From NCBI GenBank assembly GCA_947631755.1, contig CANRMO010000023.1, forward strand, positions 1-18,743: a stretch of DNA of 18,743 nt. Direction: 5' to 3'. Of the stretch, positions 12,359-18,743 are shown one piece after another. A program made the translations under genes and the position numbers. The notes below the pieces were generated by a model. That model made no database searches and was not told the DNA's origin. It was given only the letters and a program-made list of their open reading frames with translations. How positions within the stretch are numbered: position 1 is the stretch's first letter; the number at the start of each line of letters is the position of its first letter. This DNA comes from an uncultured Lachnospiraceae bacterium. GTDB taxonomy: Bacteria > Bacillota > Clostridia > Lachnospirales > Lachnospiraceae.

Positions 12359-14086
12359 ATGAGTCTCCCCAAAGACGCTGTTGCGGCGCCGTTCATTCAG
12401 GTAGAAGAAGATGAAAACGGCGTTCTGCAGAAAATTGATTTTACAAACGATGAAAAATTTAATTTTTCCTTTGATGTTGTTGACAAACTCGCGAAAAAAT
12501 GTCCGGATAAACTGGCGATGCTTCATATTTCAAAAGATGGGAAAGAGCGGGCATTTTCTTTTTACGACATGTCCCGTTATTCCTCTAAAGTGGCAAATTA
12601 TCTACAGTATCTGGGGATCCGCAAGGGCGACCGCGTGATGCTGGTACTTAAACGCCATTATCAGTTCTGGTTTGCGCTCCTTGCCCTTCACAAAATCGGG
12701 GCGGTGGCGATCCCGGCCACAAATCTTCTCTTAAAATCGGATTTCGAATACCGTTTCAAAACCGGGAATGTGGATGCGATTCTCTGCACTGCGGACGGCC
12801 CGGTGTCCAGAGAGGTAGACAAGGCGTGCCGCTTATACCGGAATCTGAAGGTGAAGATTATGGTGGGCGCGAGCCGCAAGGGCTGGCACAGCTTTAATAA
12901 GGAAGTAAAATATTTTTCCAGTCATTTCAGAAGGCCAAGGGGGGAGCAGGAGATCCTTGGGGATGACCCGGCCATCATGTTCTTTACATCAGGTACAACG
13001 TCGTATCCCAAAATTACCACCCACAACTTTAAATACCCGCTGGGCCATTACGTGACGGCAAAGTACTGGCACCAGGTGGACCCGGACGGAATCCATTTTG
13101 CGATTTCGGACACTGGCTGGGGAAAGGCACTCTGGGGGAAAATTTATGGGCAGTGGCTATGTGAGGCGCCGATCTTCACCTATGATTTCGATGACTTTGA
13201 CGCAAAAGAAATTCTCACAATGATAGAAAAATATAAGATTACGACATTTTGTGCGCCGCCCACGGTTTACCGCGTGCTCGTCCACATGAAGCTCGATCAG
13301 TATGACCTGTCCTCCCTGCAGAACGTGACGACGGCCGGGGAGGCGCTGAATCCGGAGATCTATGAGAAGTTCAAGGCAAAGACCGGTCTCACGCTGATGG
13401 AAGGTTTTGGCCAGACCGAGACGACACTGACCATCGGAAATCTTCGGGGCACGGTGCCGAAGCCCGGTTCTATGGGAAAACCGACGCCGCAGTACGATGT
13501 GAAGATCATGCTGCCGGACGGCAGGATTGCCGGGCCGGAAGAGGAGGGCGAGATCGTTATCCGCACCAAAGAGGGGATTCCCGATGGGCTCTTTGTGGAA
13601 TATTACGGGGATGAAGAAAAGACGCAGAACGCGTGGCACGATGGGTATTACCACACCGGGGATACCGCCTATTACGATGAAGAGGGATATCTGTGGTATG
13701 TGGGGCGCGTGGATGATGTGATCAAATCCAGCGGCTACCGGATCGGGCCGTTTGAGATCGAAAATGAGATCATGAAACTTCCCTATGTTCTGGAATGTGC
13801 GGTTACGGCTGTGCCGGATCCGATCCGCGGCCAGGCGATCAAGGCAAGTATTGTCCTGACGGACAAAGTGGAGGCATCCGATAAATTGAAGAGTGAGATC
13901 ATGAAATCACTCAAGAAAAATATTGCCTCTTATAAGTGGCCGAAGATCCTGGATTTCACAAAGGAACTGCCAAAGACGATCAGTGGCAAGATCCGCAGGC
14001 GGGAGATCCGTGATATTGACAGAGATAAAAATGAAAACGAAAATGAAAGCGAGAATGAAAATGAAGATGCAGTTGTCGCCGAATAA
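12359..14086 (+). CDS. AMP-forming acyl-CoA synthetase (medium-chain/acetyl-CoA synthetase-like)
   Basis: 575-aa member of the ANL adenylating superfamily, activating a carboxylic acid to acyl-AMP and then to a thioester. Motifs: P-loop-like TSGTTSYPK (210-218, with Ser where most members have Gly), GFGQTE (349-354), YHTGD, the hinge/A8 loop GRVDDVIKSSGYR (449-461) and the A10 lysine Lys544 in TISGKIRR. 'ISDTGWGKALWGKIYGQW' resembles medium-chain acyl-CoA synthetases (ACSM type). The substrate is unknown. A GTG at 12350 could extend it, but AAGGG (12346-12350) is 8 bases before ATG 12359. The C-terminal 20 residues are an unusual Asn-Glu repeat tail, encoded by a hexanucleotide repeat that also contains the candidate fabF start codons. 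It is cytoplasmic and co-transcribed with fabF. Confidence 0.85.
   Translation: MSLPKDAVAAPFIQVEEDENGVLQKIDFTNDEKFNFSFDVVDKLAKKCPDKLAMLHISKDGKERAFSFYDMSRYSSKVANYLQYLGIRKGDRVMLVLKRHYQFWFALLALHKIGAVAIPATNLLLKSDFEYRFKTGNVDAILCTADGPVSREVDKACRLYRNLKVKIMVGASRKGWHSFNKEVKYFSSHFRRPRGEQEILGDDPAIMFFTSGTTSYPKITTHNFKYPLGHYVTAKYWHQVDPDGIHFAISDTGWGKALWGKIYGQWLCEAPIFTYDFDDFDAKEILTMIEKYKITTFCAPPTVYRVLVHMKLDQYDLSSLQNVTTAGEALNPEIYEKFKAKTGLTLMEGFGQTETTLTIGNLRGTVPKPGSMGKPTPQYDVKIMLPDGRIAGPEEEGEIVIRTKEGIPDGLFVEYYGDEEKTQNAWHDGYYHTGDTAYYDEEGYLWYVGRVDDVIKSSGYRIGPFEIENEIMKLPYVLECAVTAVPDPIRGQAIKASIVLTDKVEASDKLKSEIMKSLKKNIASYKWPKILDFTKELPKTISGKIRRREIRDIDRDKNENENESENENEDAVVAE
14028..14069 (+). repeat. Seven-unit hexanucleotide repeat bridging the synthetase and fabF
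   Basis: Seven consecutive 6-base units related to AAAATG run through this segment: AAAATG, AAAACG, AAAATG, AAAGCG, AGAATG, AAAATG, AAGATG. In the synthetase frame they encode Asn-Glu dipeptides; in the fabF frame they encode Met-Lys repeats and supply ATG codons at 14031, 14043, 14055, 14061 and 14067. Because the unit is 6 bases, gain or loss of copies keeps both frames and only changes the tail length and the number of possible fabF starts. Confidence 0.85.
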
Positions 14087-15317
14087 CCGGCTTGTTGTGA
14101 CAGGGATGGGGGCGGTTACTCCCATTGGAAACAGCGTAGAAAAATACTGGGATAATCTTGTGGCGGGAATGTGCGGCGTTGGCCCGATCACCCGGTTTGA
14201 TACGGCGGAGCTTCCGGTGAAGATCGCCGCCGAGGTAAAAGATTTTGAGGCAGAGGACTATATGCCGAAAAAACTGACGAGGGAAATGGATGTATTTATG
14301 CAGTACGGCTATGCAGCGGCTATGGAGGCTATCCGCCAGGCCGGCGAGCCGGCGGCTGCCCCGGAGCGCATGGGTATTGTAGTGGGGACCGCACTGGGTG
14401 GTATCTCTCCCATCGCGCAAGTTCAGGATGGTATCAGTAAGGGAGAGCACAAAAAGGTCAGTCCCCGGTTTGTGCCGAAGATCATCGGGAACGAGGCGGC
14501 TGCCCAGGTGGCAATCGCCAAGGGATACCGCGGGCCGAGCCTGACCGTCAGCACGGCGTGTTCTTCCGGCGGGGATGCCATCAGTACCGCCTGTATGCTG
14601 CTGATGGCGGGACAGGCGGATGCCGTCCTGGCAATGGGAACCGAGTCGGCGCTATCGCCGTTATTCATTCTTGGCCTGGCCTCTGCCCACGCCCTCTCTA
14701 CCAATAACGGCGATCCACAGGGGGCGAGCAGGCCCTTTGACCGGGACCGGGATGGATTTGTCATTGGCGAGGGCGGCGGTGCGCTGGTTATTGAGACGGA
14801 GGAAAATGCAAAGAGACGGGGAGCTGTAATCCTGGCTGAGCTGGCGGGCTTTTCTAACTGCACGGACGGCTATCACGTGACGAGCCCGCACCCGGAGGGA
14901 ATCGGGGCTGTGTTCTGCATGGAAAAAGCGGTTGAGAATGCGGGTTTGTCAACGGATGATGTAGATTATATCAACACACATGGTACATCGACGCCGGTGG
15001 GCGATCCGATCGAGACGAGAGCCGTGAAAGAATTATTCGGCAGCCATGCAAAAGATATGGCAGTCACTTCCACAAAAGGGGCGACAGGACATATGATGGC
15101 GGCCGGGGGGATTACAGAGGCCATTGCCTGTATCCAGGCGATCCGCACGGGGATTGTGCCGCCGACGCTGAACCTGGAAAATCTGGACGAGGCGTGTGAG
15201 GCGCTCAACTATGTGCCGGGAACGGCGGTAAAAAAAGAGATTAAGGTTGCCATGAGCAACTCCTTCGGTTTCGGGGGACAAAATTCCAGTGTGATCTTTA
15301 AAAAATATGAAAAGTAA
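14067..15317 (+). CDS. fabF: Beta-ketoacyl-ACP synthase II (FabF/KAS II family)
   Basis: Condensing enzyme that extends acyl-ACP with malonyl-ACP in fatty acid or polyketide-like synthesis. From ATG 14067 it is 416 aa, close to normal for FabF, with the N-terminus MQLSPNNRLVVTGMG. The catalytic residues are all present: Cys165 (TACSSGG), His305 (NTHGTSTPVGD), Lys337 and His342 (KGATGHMMAAGG). The C-terminal 'SNSFGFGGQNSSVIF' is typical. The exact start is uncertain because ATGs at 14055, 14061 and 14067 all lie in the hexanucleotide repeat and no strong SD is visible. Translation probably depends on coupling to the synthetase, which it overlaps by about 20 bases. No acp, fabD, fabG or fabZ lies alongside, so this may be a second, specialised FabF rather than the main fatty-acid operon copy. 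Confidence 0.92.
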   Translation: MQLSPNNRLVVTGMGAVTPIGNSVEKYWDNLVAGMCGVGPITRFDTAELPVKIAAEVKDFEAEDYMPKKLTREMDVFMQYGYAAAMEAIRQAGEPAAAPERMGIVVGTALGGISPIAQVQDGISKGEHKKVSPRFVPKIIGNEAAAQVAIAKGYRGPSLTVSTACSSGGDAISTACMLLMAGQADAVLAMGTESALSPLFILGLASAHALSTNNGDPQGASRPFDRDRDGFVIGEGGGALVIETEENAKRRGAVILAELAGFSNCTDGYHVTSPHPEGIGAVFCMEKAVENAGLSTDDVDYINTHGTSTPVGDPIETRAVKELFGSHAKDMAVTSTKGATGHMMAAGGITEAIACIQAIRTGIVPPTLNLENLDEACEALNYVPGTAVKKEIKVAMSNSFGFGGQNSSVIFKKYEK

Positions 15318-15324
15318 TTAATAT

Positions 15325-15370
15325 AACACCGGCGGGGGTTTCTTTTCATGCAGAGGCCCCGGCCGGTGTT
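15325..15370. terminator. Hairpin between fabF and the convergent YwmB-like gene
   Basis: AACACCGGC (15325-15333) pairs with GCCGGTGTT (15362-15370). The stem can be continued by GGGG (15334-15337) with CCCC (15357-15360) if one G is bulged, leaving a 19-base loop. T-rich flanks are modest on both strands (GTGTGGTTTA on +, ATATTAATTACTTTTC on -). It lies 8 bases after fabF and 8 before the opposing gene, so a shared bidirectional terminator is likely. Confidence 0.7.
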
Positions 15371-15377
15371 GTGTGGT

Positions 15378-15848
15378 TTAAAAATCTGTATTTATGATAG
15401 GCGTTCCCATCACAATTTTAGTCATGTTTCTTTCCTCATCATAGGAGATCGCCACGTTCATATTCACCTTTTTACCGTTTACATTTTTCCATTTTGAAAT
15501 CCCGCTTGTATAACCGTAAGCGACATAGTAATCATTCCAGAAGTTTCCGGTTTTCTCCATGACGCAGCCTCCGCCCATAGAGCGGAACAGATCGTCCGCC
15601 AGTGCTTTTTTCTCAGCTCTGTCCAGCGTTCCCGGAAGAGATCCCGCGATACACTGGCAGCCATTTCGGGCATTTCTCAAATCATCGTTTGCCGCCTCGG
15701 TCTCCCGGGTTAAAATGGTCACCTGGTTTCTGGCGAAAGCCTGGGTAAAGTCTGAGCGGGAAACAATGACGCGGGTAACGAGGATCTGTACCAGCGCGAT
15801 CCCCCAGAGAAGGGCGGCCAGAAAAATAACGGCTCTGAATTTTTTCAC
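15378..15848 (-). CDS. Membrane-anchored YwmB-like protein
   Basis: 156 aa with a GTG start at 15848, preceded by AAGGTGA. An N-terminal hydrophobic segment (about 5-26) serves as signal peptide or anchor, followed by an exported domain. It has a helix with 'RAEKKALADDLFRSMGG', then 'NDYYVAYGYTSGI', 'NVNGKKVNMNVAISYDEERNMTKIVMGTPIINTDF'. The 'GY-x(n)-VN-x-NVAISYDE-x(n)-GTP' pattern recalls the first half of YwmB-type proteins (TATA-box-binding-like fold, DUF1779), which in Bacillus are about 240 aa and of unknown function. This protein stops where a second half would be expected, so it is either a short subfamily or truncated. Cys residues at 64, 66 and 95 are notable for an exported protein. 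It is transcribed alone, convergent with fabF; the family call is tentative. Confidence 0.55.
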   Translation of the reverse strand: MKKFRAVIFLAALLWGIALVQILVTRVIVSRSDFTQAFARNQVTILTRETEAANDDLRNARNGCQCIAGSLPGTLDRAEKKALADDLFRSMGGGCVMEKTGNFWNDYYVAYGYTSGISKWKNVNGKKVNMNVAISYDEERNMTKIVMGTPIINTDF

Positions 15849-15912
15849 TCTCTCACCTTTCTTTCATGCAATCTGAAATTTACATAAAAGCCGGATTTCC
15901 TTTCAGAAAAGA

Positions 15913-15960
15913 AAATCCCATACATAACAGGAAGAAATATTCCTGTTACCTATAGGATTT
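15913..15960 (-). terminator. Nested hairpin terminator of the sigma/anti-sigma operon
   Basis: The inner stem TAACAGGAA (15925-15933) / TTCCTGTTA (15940-15948) is perfect with a 6-base loop. An outer pair, AAATCC (15913-15918) / GGATTT (15955-15960), flanks it. On the minus strand the structure is followed by TCTTTTC, consistent with termination after the anti-sigma-like gene that ends at 16023. The rest of 15849-16022 shows no gene. Confidence 0.65.
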
Positions 15961-16022
15961 CCGCAACTTAACAGATTATACAAATTTTTTTCAAATTTGG
16001 AATTATGATGTCTGATGGGTTC

Positions 16023-17333
16023 TCACTGTTTCCTTTCCAGGTCGGAAAATAACTGCTCAGTCTTTTCGATCCATTTTTGGCCGGAAGCGGATTCTGTGAT
16101 CTCGCTGATCTTTTTATAATAAGGGAACATCGTTACGGAACCGTCTTCGTTCAACTGATACAGCTCTGTTGTCACGATTTCATCGTCACTTCCGTAGCAG
16201 CGGTTCCAGACAGTTGTGCCTGGCTCTGGGTCATCCATAAATAGGTTCTCCATCTCTATGTTCGTCCCACATCCGGTACCTAACTCCTTTGAGTCCCAGG
16301 TGAAATGCAAAGCTCCGTCCTTATCCGGCTTCTTTGTCAGAACACAGTTTTCGATCAGAGTAAACTCGCTCTTTATATTTTCTACGTCGTTTTCCACTGT
16401 GATCCCGCGCATATATTTTACTATTTTATCATCAACAGGATCATTGTCTTCCTCCGTCTCTTCTTCTGCCTGCTTTTTCCACTTTTTCAGAAGTTTTTCT
16501 GCCCTTTGCGAATCGGCGAGGTTGCGGTCCAGGGGCAGCGTAAAGAGGGCGTTTAGTCCTTTATAGTTCACATTTCTCTTTACTTCGCCGGTTGTCTTGT
16601 CATATATATACGAAACATCTTCTCCCACGTTTACTTCCTGTCCGTCCTCTGTCTGTCTGAGCGCTTTGGTCTTTGGGAGCACAGCTGCATCGGATACAGA
16701 GAGATAGACCGTGCGGTCTGCAAAAGCGGACAGATTGTCGCAGTCCATGATCCGGTAGAACACGCCGTCTTTTACATCAGATATCGCGCCGCCGCCCATG
16801 TAGAAAATATTAACCTTGCGGGGATCCTTTCCCTGTATAAATGGTGACACCAAAAAATTGTGGTCCAGGTCATCGTCTGTCATGGCGCTCCCATCTGCCT
16901 TTTCGATAGCCACGACACAGTAGGTCCTGTCTTTTTGTATCTCTCCGTTTGCTTCTACTTCGTACACCGACAGATCTTCGCCGGAGACAAGGCCAAGCAG
17001 AGACACGCTGTACTCACCGAACTGCTGTTTTTCGCCGTCGGTAAGGACAGCCTTATCGGACTCGAAAGCGTCTGCCAGTTTTTCGTCTTCCATTTGCTTT
17101 GCCACCTGGGCAGGGGACAGATAGCGCCACATGGCATAGGCCGTAACTCCGCCCATCAGAACGAATGCAATGGCCAGGGCTGCCACGGCGGTCTTAGGCA
17201 GCCAGGATATTTTTCTACTCCTCTCTTTTGGCGGACAGTCCGCCCTCTCGAGGATATTCTTTTTCACACGCTCTCTGCTGTGTTCTCCTGGCGCGATCGC
17301 GTCATATGCGTCAATAATTTTTTCATCTTTCAT
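16023..17333 (-). CDS. Membrane anti-sigma-like protein (DUF4179-type)
   Basis: 436 aa from the preferred ATG at 17333. An upstream in-frame ATG at 17348 is fused to the SD (GGGAGG, complement of 17341-17346), which is ideally spaced, 7 bases, for 17333. It has a short cytoplasmic N-terminus (1-47, MKDEKIIDAYDAIAPGEHSRERVKKNIL...), one membrane helix (about 48-68, ending GGVTAYAMW) and a large extracytoplasmic region of about 365 residues. This resembles the DUF4179-containing proteins encoded after ECF sigma genes in Clostridia. They are thought to hold the sigma factor at the membrane and release it on an outside signal. No catalytic motif was recognised. It lies 21 bases after the sigma gene in the same direction; ligand and mechanism are unknown. 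Confidence 0.7.
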   Translation of the reverse strand: MKDEKIIDAYDAIAPGEHSRERVKKNILERADCPPKERSRKISWLPKTAVAALAIAFVLMGGVTAYAMWRYLSPAQVAKQMEDEKLADAFESDKAVLTDGEKQQFGEYSVSLLGLVSGEDLSVYEVEANGEIQKDRTYCVVAIEKADGSAMTDDDLDHNFLVSPFIQGKDPRKVNIFYMGGGAISDVKDGVFYRIMDCDNLSAFADRTVYLSVSDAAVLPKTKALRQTEDGQEVNVGEDVSYIYDKTTGEVKRNVNYKGLNALFTLPLDRNLADSQRAEKLLKKWKKQAEEETEEDNDPVDDKIVKYMRGITVENDVENIKSEFTLIENCVLTKKPDKDGALHFTWDSKELGTGCGTNIEMENLFMDDPEPGTTVWNRCYGSDDEIVTTELYQLNEDGSVTMFPYYKKISEITESASGQKWIEKTEQLFSDLERKQ

Positions 17334-17354
17334 TTTATTACCTCCCATCTCTGG

Positions 17355-17837
17355 TCAATTACAAGATAATATATTGGTTTTTAGCAATTTTCTGGCTTTT
17401 TGCAGGTCGTTTCTCACAGCCGATGCCGACTTCCCTGTCATGCTGCCGATCTCTGCACTGCTGTAGCCTTCGTAGTAATACAGATAGACTGCTGTTTTGT
17501 ACTTGTCGGGAAGATTCATGACTGCCTCCATCGTCTCATTGATCTCAAAAGGCTGCCCTTCTTGTTCCGGCTCGTCCGCTCTGTCGTAACTTCGGTTTTT
17601 CCGCCACCAGTGTTTTAGCTGGTTTTTGCAGTGATTGGATGCTGTGACCACAAGCCATCCTTTTACATGCTGCTCATTTTTCAGGTCGCATAGATGCTCT
17701 GTCAGCTTTAAAAATGTCTCGGATACAGCGTCCTCGGTATCGGCAGTATTTTTCATAAAAGAAAAGCAGACGCGGTATACCATGTCAAAGTACTTTTCAT
17801 ATAGATCGAGAAAATCCTGCTTTTCCTGTTCTGTCAT
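17355..17837 (-). CDS. ECF-type RNA polymerase sigma factor
   Basis: 160-aa sigma-70-family factor with only regions 2 and 4, the hallmark of ECF (extracytoplasmic function) sigmas. Region 2 spans about 8-75: 'EKYFDMVYRVCFSFMKNTADTEDAVSETFLKL', where the TEDAVSETF segment contacts core and the -10, then 'VKGWLVVTASNHCKNQLK'. Region 4 (about 105-155) contains 'LPDKYKTAVYLYYYEGYSSAEI' followed by the recognition helix 'TGKSASAVRNDLQKARKLLK', which reads the -35. CCTCCC (17843-17848, minus-strand GGGAGG) is 5 bases before the ATG. It is followed directly by the membrane anti-sigma-like gene. A divergent ABC permease starts 227 bases away and may belong to its regulon. The target promoters cannot be defined from this window. 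Confidence 0.9.
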   Translation of the reverse strand: MTEQEKQDFLDLYEKYFDMVYRVCFSFMKNTADTEDAVSETFLKLTEHLCDLKNEQHVKGWLVVTASNHCKNQLKHWWRKNRSYDRADEPEQEGQPFEINETMEAVMNLPDKYKTAVYLYYYEGYSSAEIGSMTGKSASAVRNDLQKARKLLKTNILSCN

Positions 17838-17869
17838 TGCTTCCTCCCTTCAATATTGCAGTTACATTG

Positions 17870-17929
17870 GAATAAATATTTATTCATATAGGATACAATC
17901 TGGAAAGGGAAACTGTCCCATGTGGGACA
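17870..17929. promoter_or_regulatory. Palindromes in the sigma-permease divergent region
   Basis: Two palindromes lie upstream of the sigma gene. GAATAAATATTTATTC (17870-17885) is a perfect 16-bp palindrome. TGTCCCATGTGGGACA (17914-17929) has 7-bp arms around TG. Neither is followed by a T tract in the correct sense, so they look like protein-binding sites rather than terminators. No convincing housekeeping promoter for the sigma gene was found between them. Confidence 0.45.
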
Positions 17930-17972
17930 AAAAAATTTGCCAGTTGTGCCCACTATAGCATGGCCGTAAGGA

Positions 17973-18005
17973 TTTTGAAAGATTTTTATCTGCTATTTTG
18001 AAAGA
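17973..18005 (+). repeat. Direct repeat TTTTGAAAGA upstream of the permease gene
   Basis: TTTTGAAAGA occurs at 17973-17982 and again at 17996-18005, 23 bases apart (close to two helical turns), just ahead of an extended -10-like TGGTATTCT near 18012-18020. A response-regulator or similar dimer binding both copies is possible. The 17838-18064 gap contains no other gene that I can support. Confidence 0.4.
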
Positions 18006-18064
18006 CTGAGGTGGTATTCTCTTTATGAAAAAGACTATAGGTGTGAAGGAAGGAGTGTAAAGTG

Positions 18065-18743
18065 ATGAGAGAATTTGCAATTGCCACGAAACTGTTTTTT
18101 AAGACAATCAGCATACTGGTTCCGTATGTCTTGCTGCTCATAGCGGTCAATATAGGATTGTGCCGTCTGACAGCCAGTTTTACAGCGGCGAAGAAGTCGG
18201 GACAGATGGCGGATGCCATGTATTATTTTGGGGATATCAATGTATTCTGTTTTCTTTTGTTCCTCTTCTTTTTATTTATCGGATATGAATTTATGAGGAA
18301 AGTCCGCGAATCACAGACGGAGGAATTGTTTTCATCCTATGGGATGTCTGGTGTCCGGATCTATATAGAACAGTTTTTGGTGCTTCTTTTTTCTGTTGTA
18401 CTGGTATCCGCCAATATCTCTGCCTATTACATATGGGGATATATGAGTCTGGGGTGTGAGGAGGAGCTAGCGGCAGAGCTGTTCCGCTTGCTCCTTGTAA
18501 ATGTTTTTTTTGTATCGCTGGGAGCGGTGTCACTGGGCACGGTGCTGTCCCGGATAAGGAACCGATTTGCGGGGTATGGCGTCATGGTGGGTATTTTATT
18601 TCTGATTTTGCCCAATACCGTGTCTTTTTTTGAGATGATGCAGGAGCAATACCATATTCCGGTTTTCGGGATCCGGGATCTGGTCTGCCTGATCCCACCG
18701 GATATATGGTCCGCGCCGGACGCATTGTACGGATTTCCTCTGG
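18065..18743 (+). CDS. ABC-type transporter permease, 5' part (runs off the window)
   Basis: An open frame starts at ATG 18065 and continues in frame through the last base, so 226 codons are visible and the stop is outside. AAGGAAGGAG (18046-18055) precedes the ATG by 9 bases. The protein is polytopic: hydrophobic segments near 13-33, 57-75, 103-125, 140-158 and 170-187. 'YEFMRKVRESQTEELFSSYGMSGVRIYIEQFLVLLF' after the second segment is like the coupling region of FtsX/BceB-like or ABC-2 permeases. No ATP-binding domain is present; a partner ATPase gene would be expected further downstream. It is transcribed away from the ECF sigma operon. The exact subfamily and the exported substrate cannot be judged from the fragment. 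Confidence 0.75.
   Translation, partial: MREFAIATKLFFKTISILVPYVLLLIAVNIGLCRLTASFTAAKKSGQMADAMYYFGDINVFCFLLFLFFLFIGYEFMRKVRESQTEELFSSYGMSGVRIYIEQFLVLLFSVVLVSANISAYYIWGYMSLGCEEELAAELFRLLLVNVFFVSLGAVSLGTVLSRIRNRFAGYGVMVGILFLILPNTVSFFEMMQEQYHIPVFGIRDLVCLIPPDIWSAPDALYGFPL

Noticed and set aside
13923..14066. Longer FabF start at 13923
   Set aside because: It would add 48 residues with no homology to KAS enzymes, translated out of frame from the synthetase C-terminus; family N-termini begin near 14067.
16860..17369. A 169-codon plus-strand frame opposite the anti-sigma-like gene
   Set aside because: It is antisense to the sigma/anti-sigma operon and has low-complexity Cys/His/Phe-rich content with no domain.
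17914..17929. TGTCCCATGTGGGACA as a terminator
   Set aside because: The T run precedes the stem on the minus strand and an A run follows it on the plus strand, so it has the wrong orientation for an intrinsic terminator on either strand.
1..18743. CRISPR array, tRNA or rRNA genes, insertion sequence
   Set aside because: No regularly spaced repeat-spacer pattern, cloverleaf, rRNA core or transposase was recognised on either strand.

Overview
The window looks like chromosome of a low-to-moderate G+C Firmicute, most probably a Lachnospiraceae-type Clostridia. This rests on gene order and protein character only; there is no rRNA gene to confirm it. The left end has the Firmicutes order YaaR-like (partial) - holB - ricT/yaaT - tRNA methyltransferase - rsmI, closely spaced on the + strand, followed by a convergent abrB. 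This is the Bacillus holB-abrB neighbourhood without yabA, yazA and metS. Strong Shine-Dalgarno (SD) sequences precede most genes.

Region by region: (1) 2-3689, replication, phosphorelay and RNA-modification housekeeping operon ending in a short hairpin. (2) 3728-4287, abrB and a divergent, repeat-rich promoter region. (3) 4288-9054, an apparent operon: a secreted transglutaminase-like protein, a PilC/GspF membrane platform, four small single-pass proteins (one DUF4860-like) and a PilT-type ATPase. No PilB-type extension ATPase, prepilin peptidase or textbook prepilin is present, so this is a divergent type IV pilus/type II secretion-like machine and the most unusual content here. (4) 9095-9786, an AT-rich RelB/RelE-type toxin-antitoxin pair with its own promoter and operator-like palindrome. 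(5) 9834-12241, minus-strand nfnA-nfnB, the electron-bifurcating NADH/ferredoxin:NADP+ oxidoreductase that is often mislabelled glutamate synthase. (6) 12251-15370, a divergent acyl-CoA synthetase - FabF pair joined through a 7-unit hexanucleotide repeat that is coding in both genes, with a palindrome just downstream of the promoter. (7) 15378-15848, a small membrane-anchored YwmB-like protein. (8) 16023-17837, an ECF sigma factor and a membrane anti-sigma-like protein on the minus strand. (9) 18065 to the end, the start of a multi-pass ABC-type permease, divergent from the sigma operon and cut by the window edge.

Several genes have an in-frame ATG that is part of the Shine-Dalgarno box (ATGGAGG or ATGGGAGG). 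For these I use the downstream start. No tRNA, rRNA, CRISPR array or insertion sequence was recognised. Family assignments come from motifs and remembered families, not from database searches.
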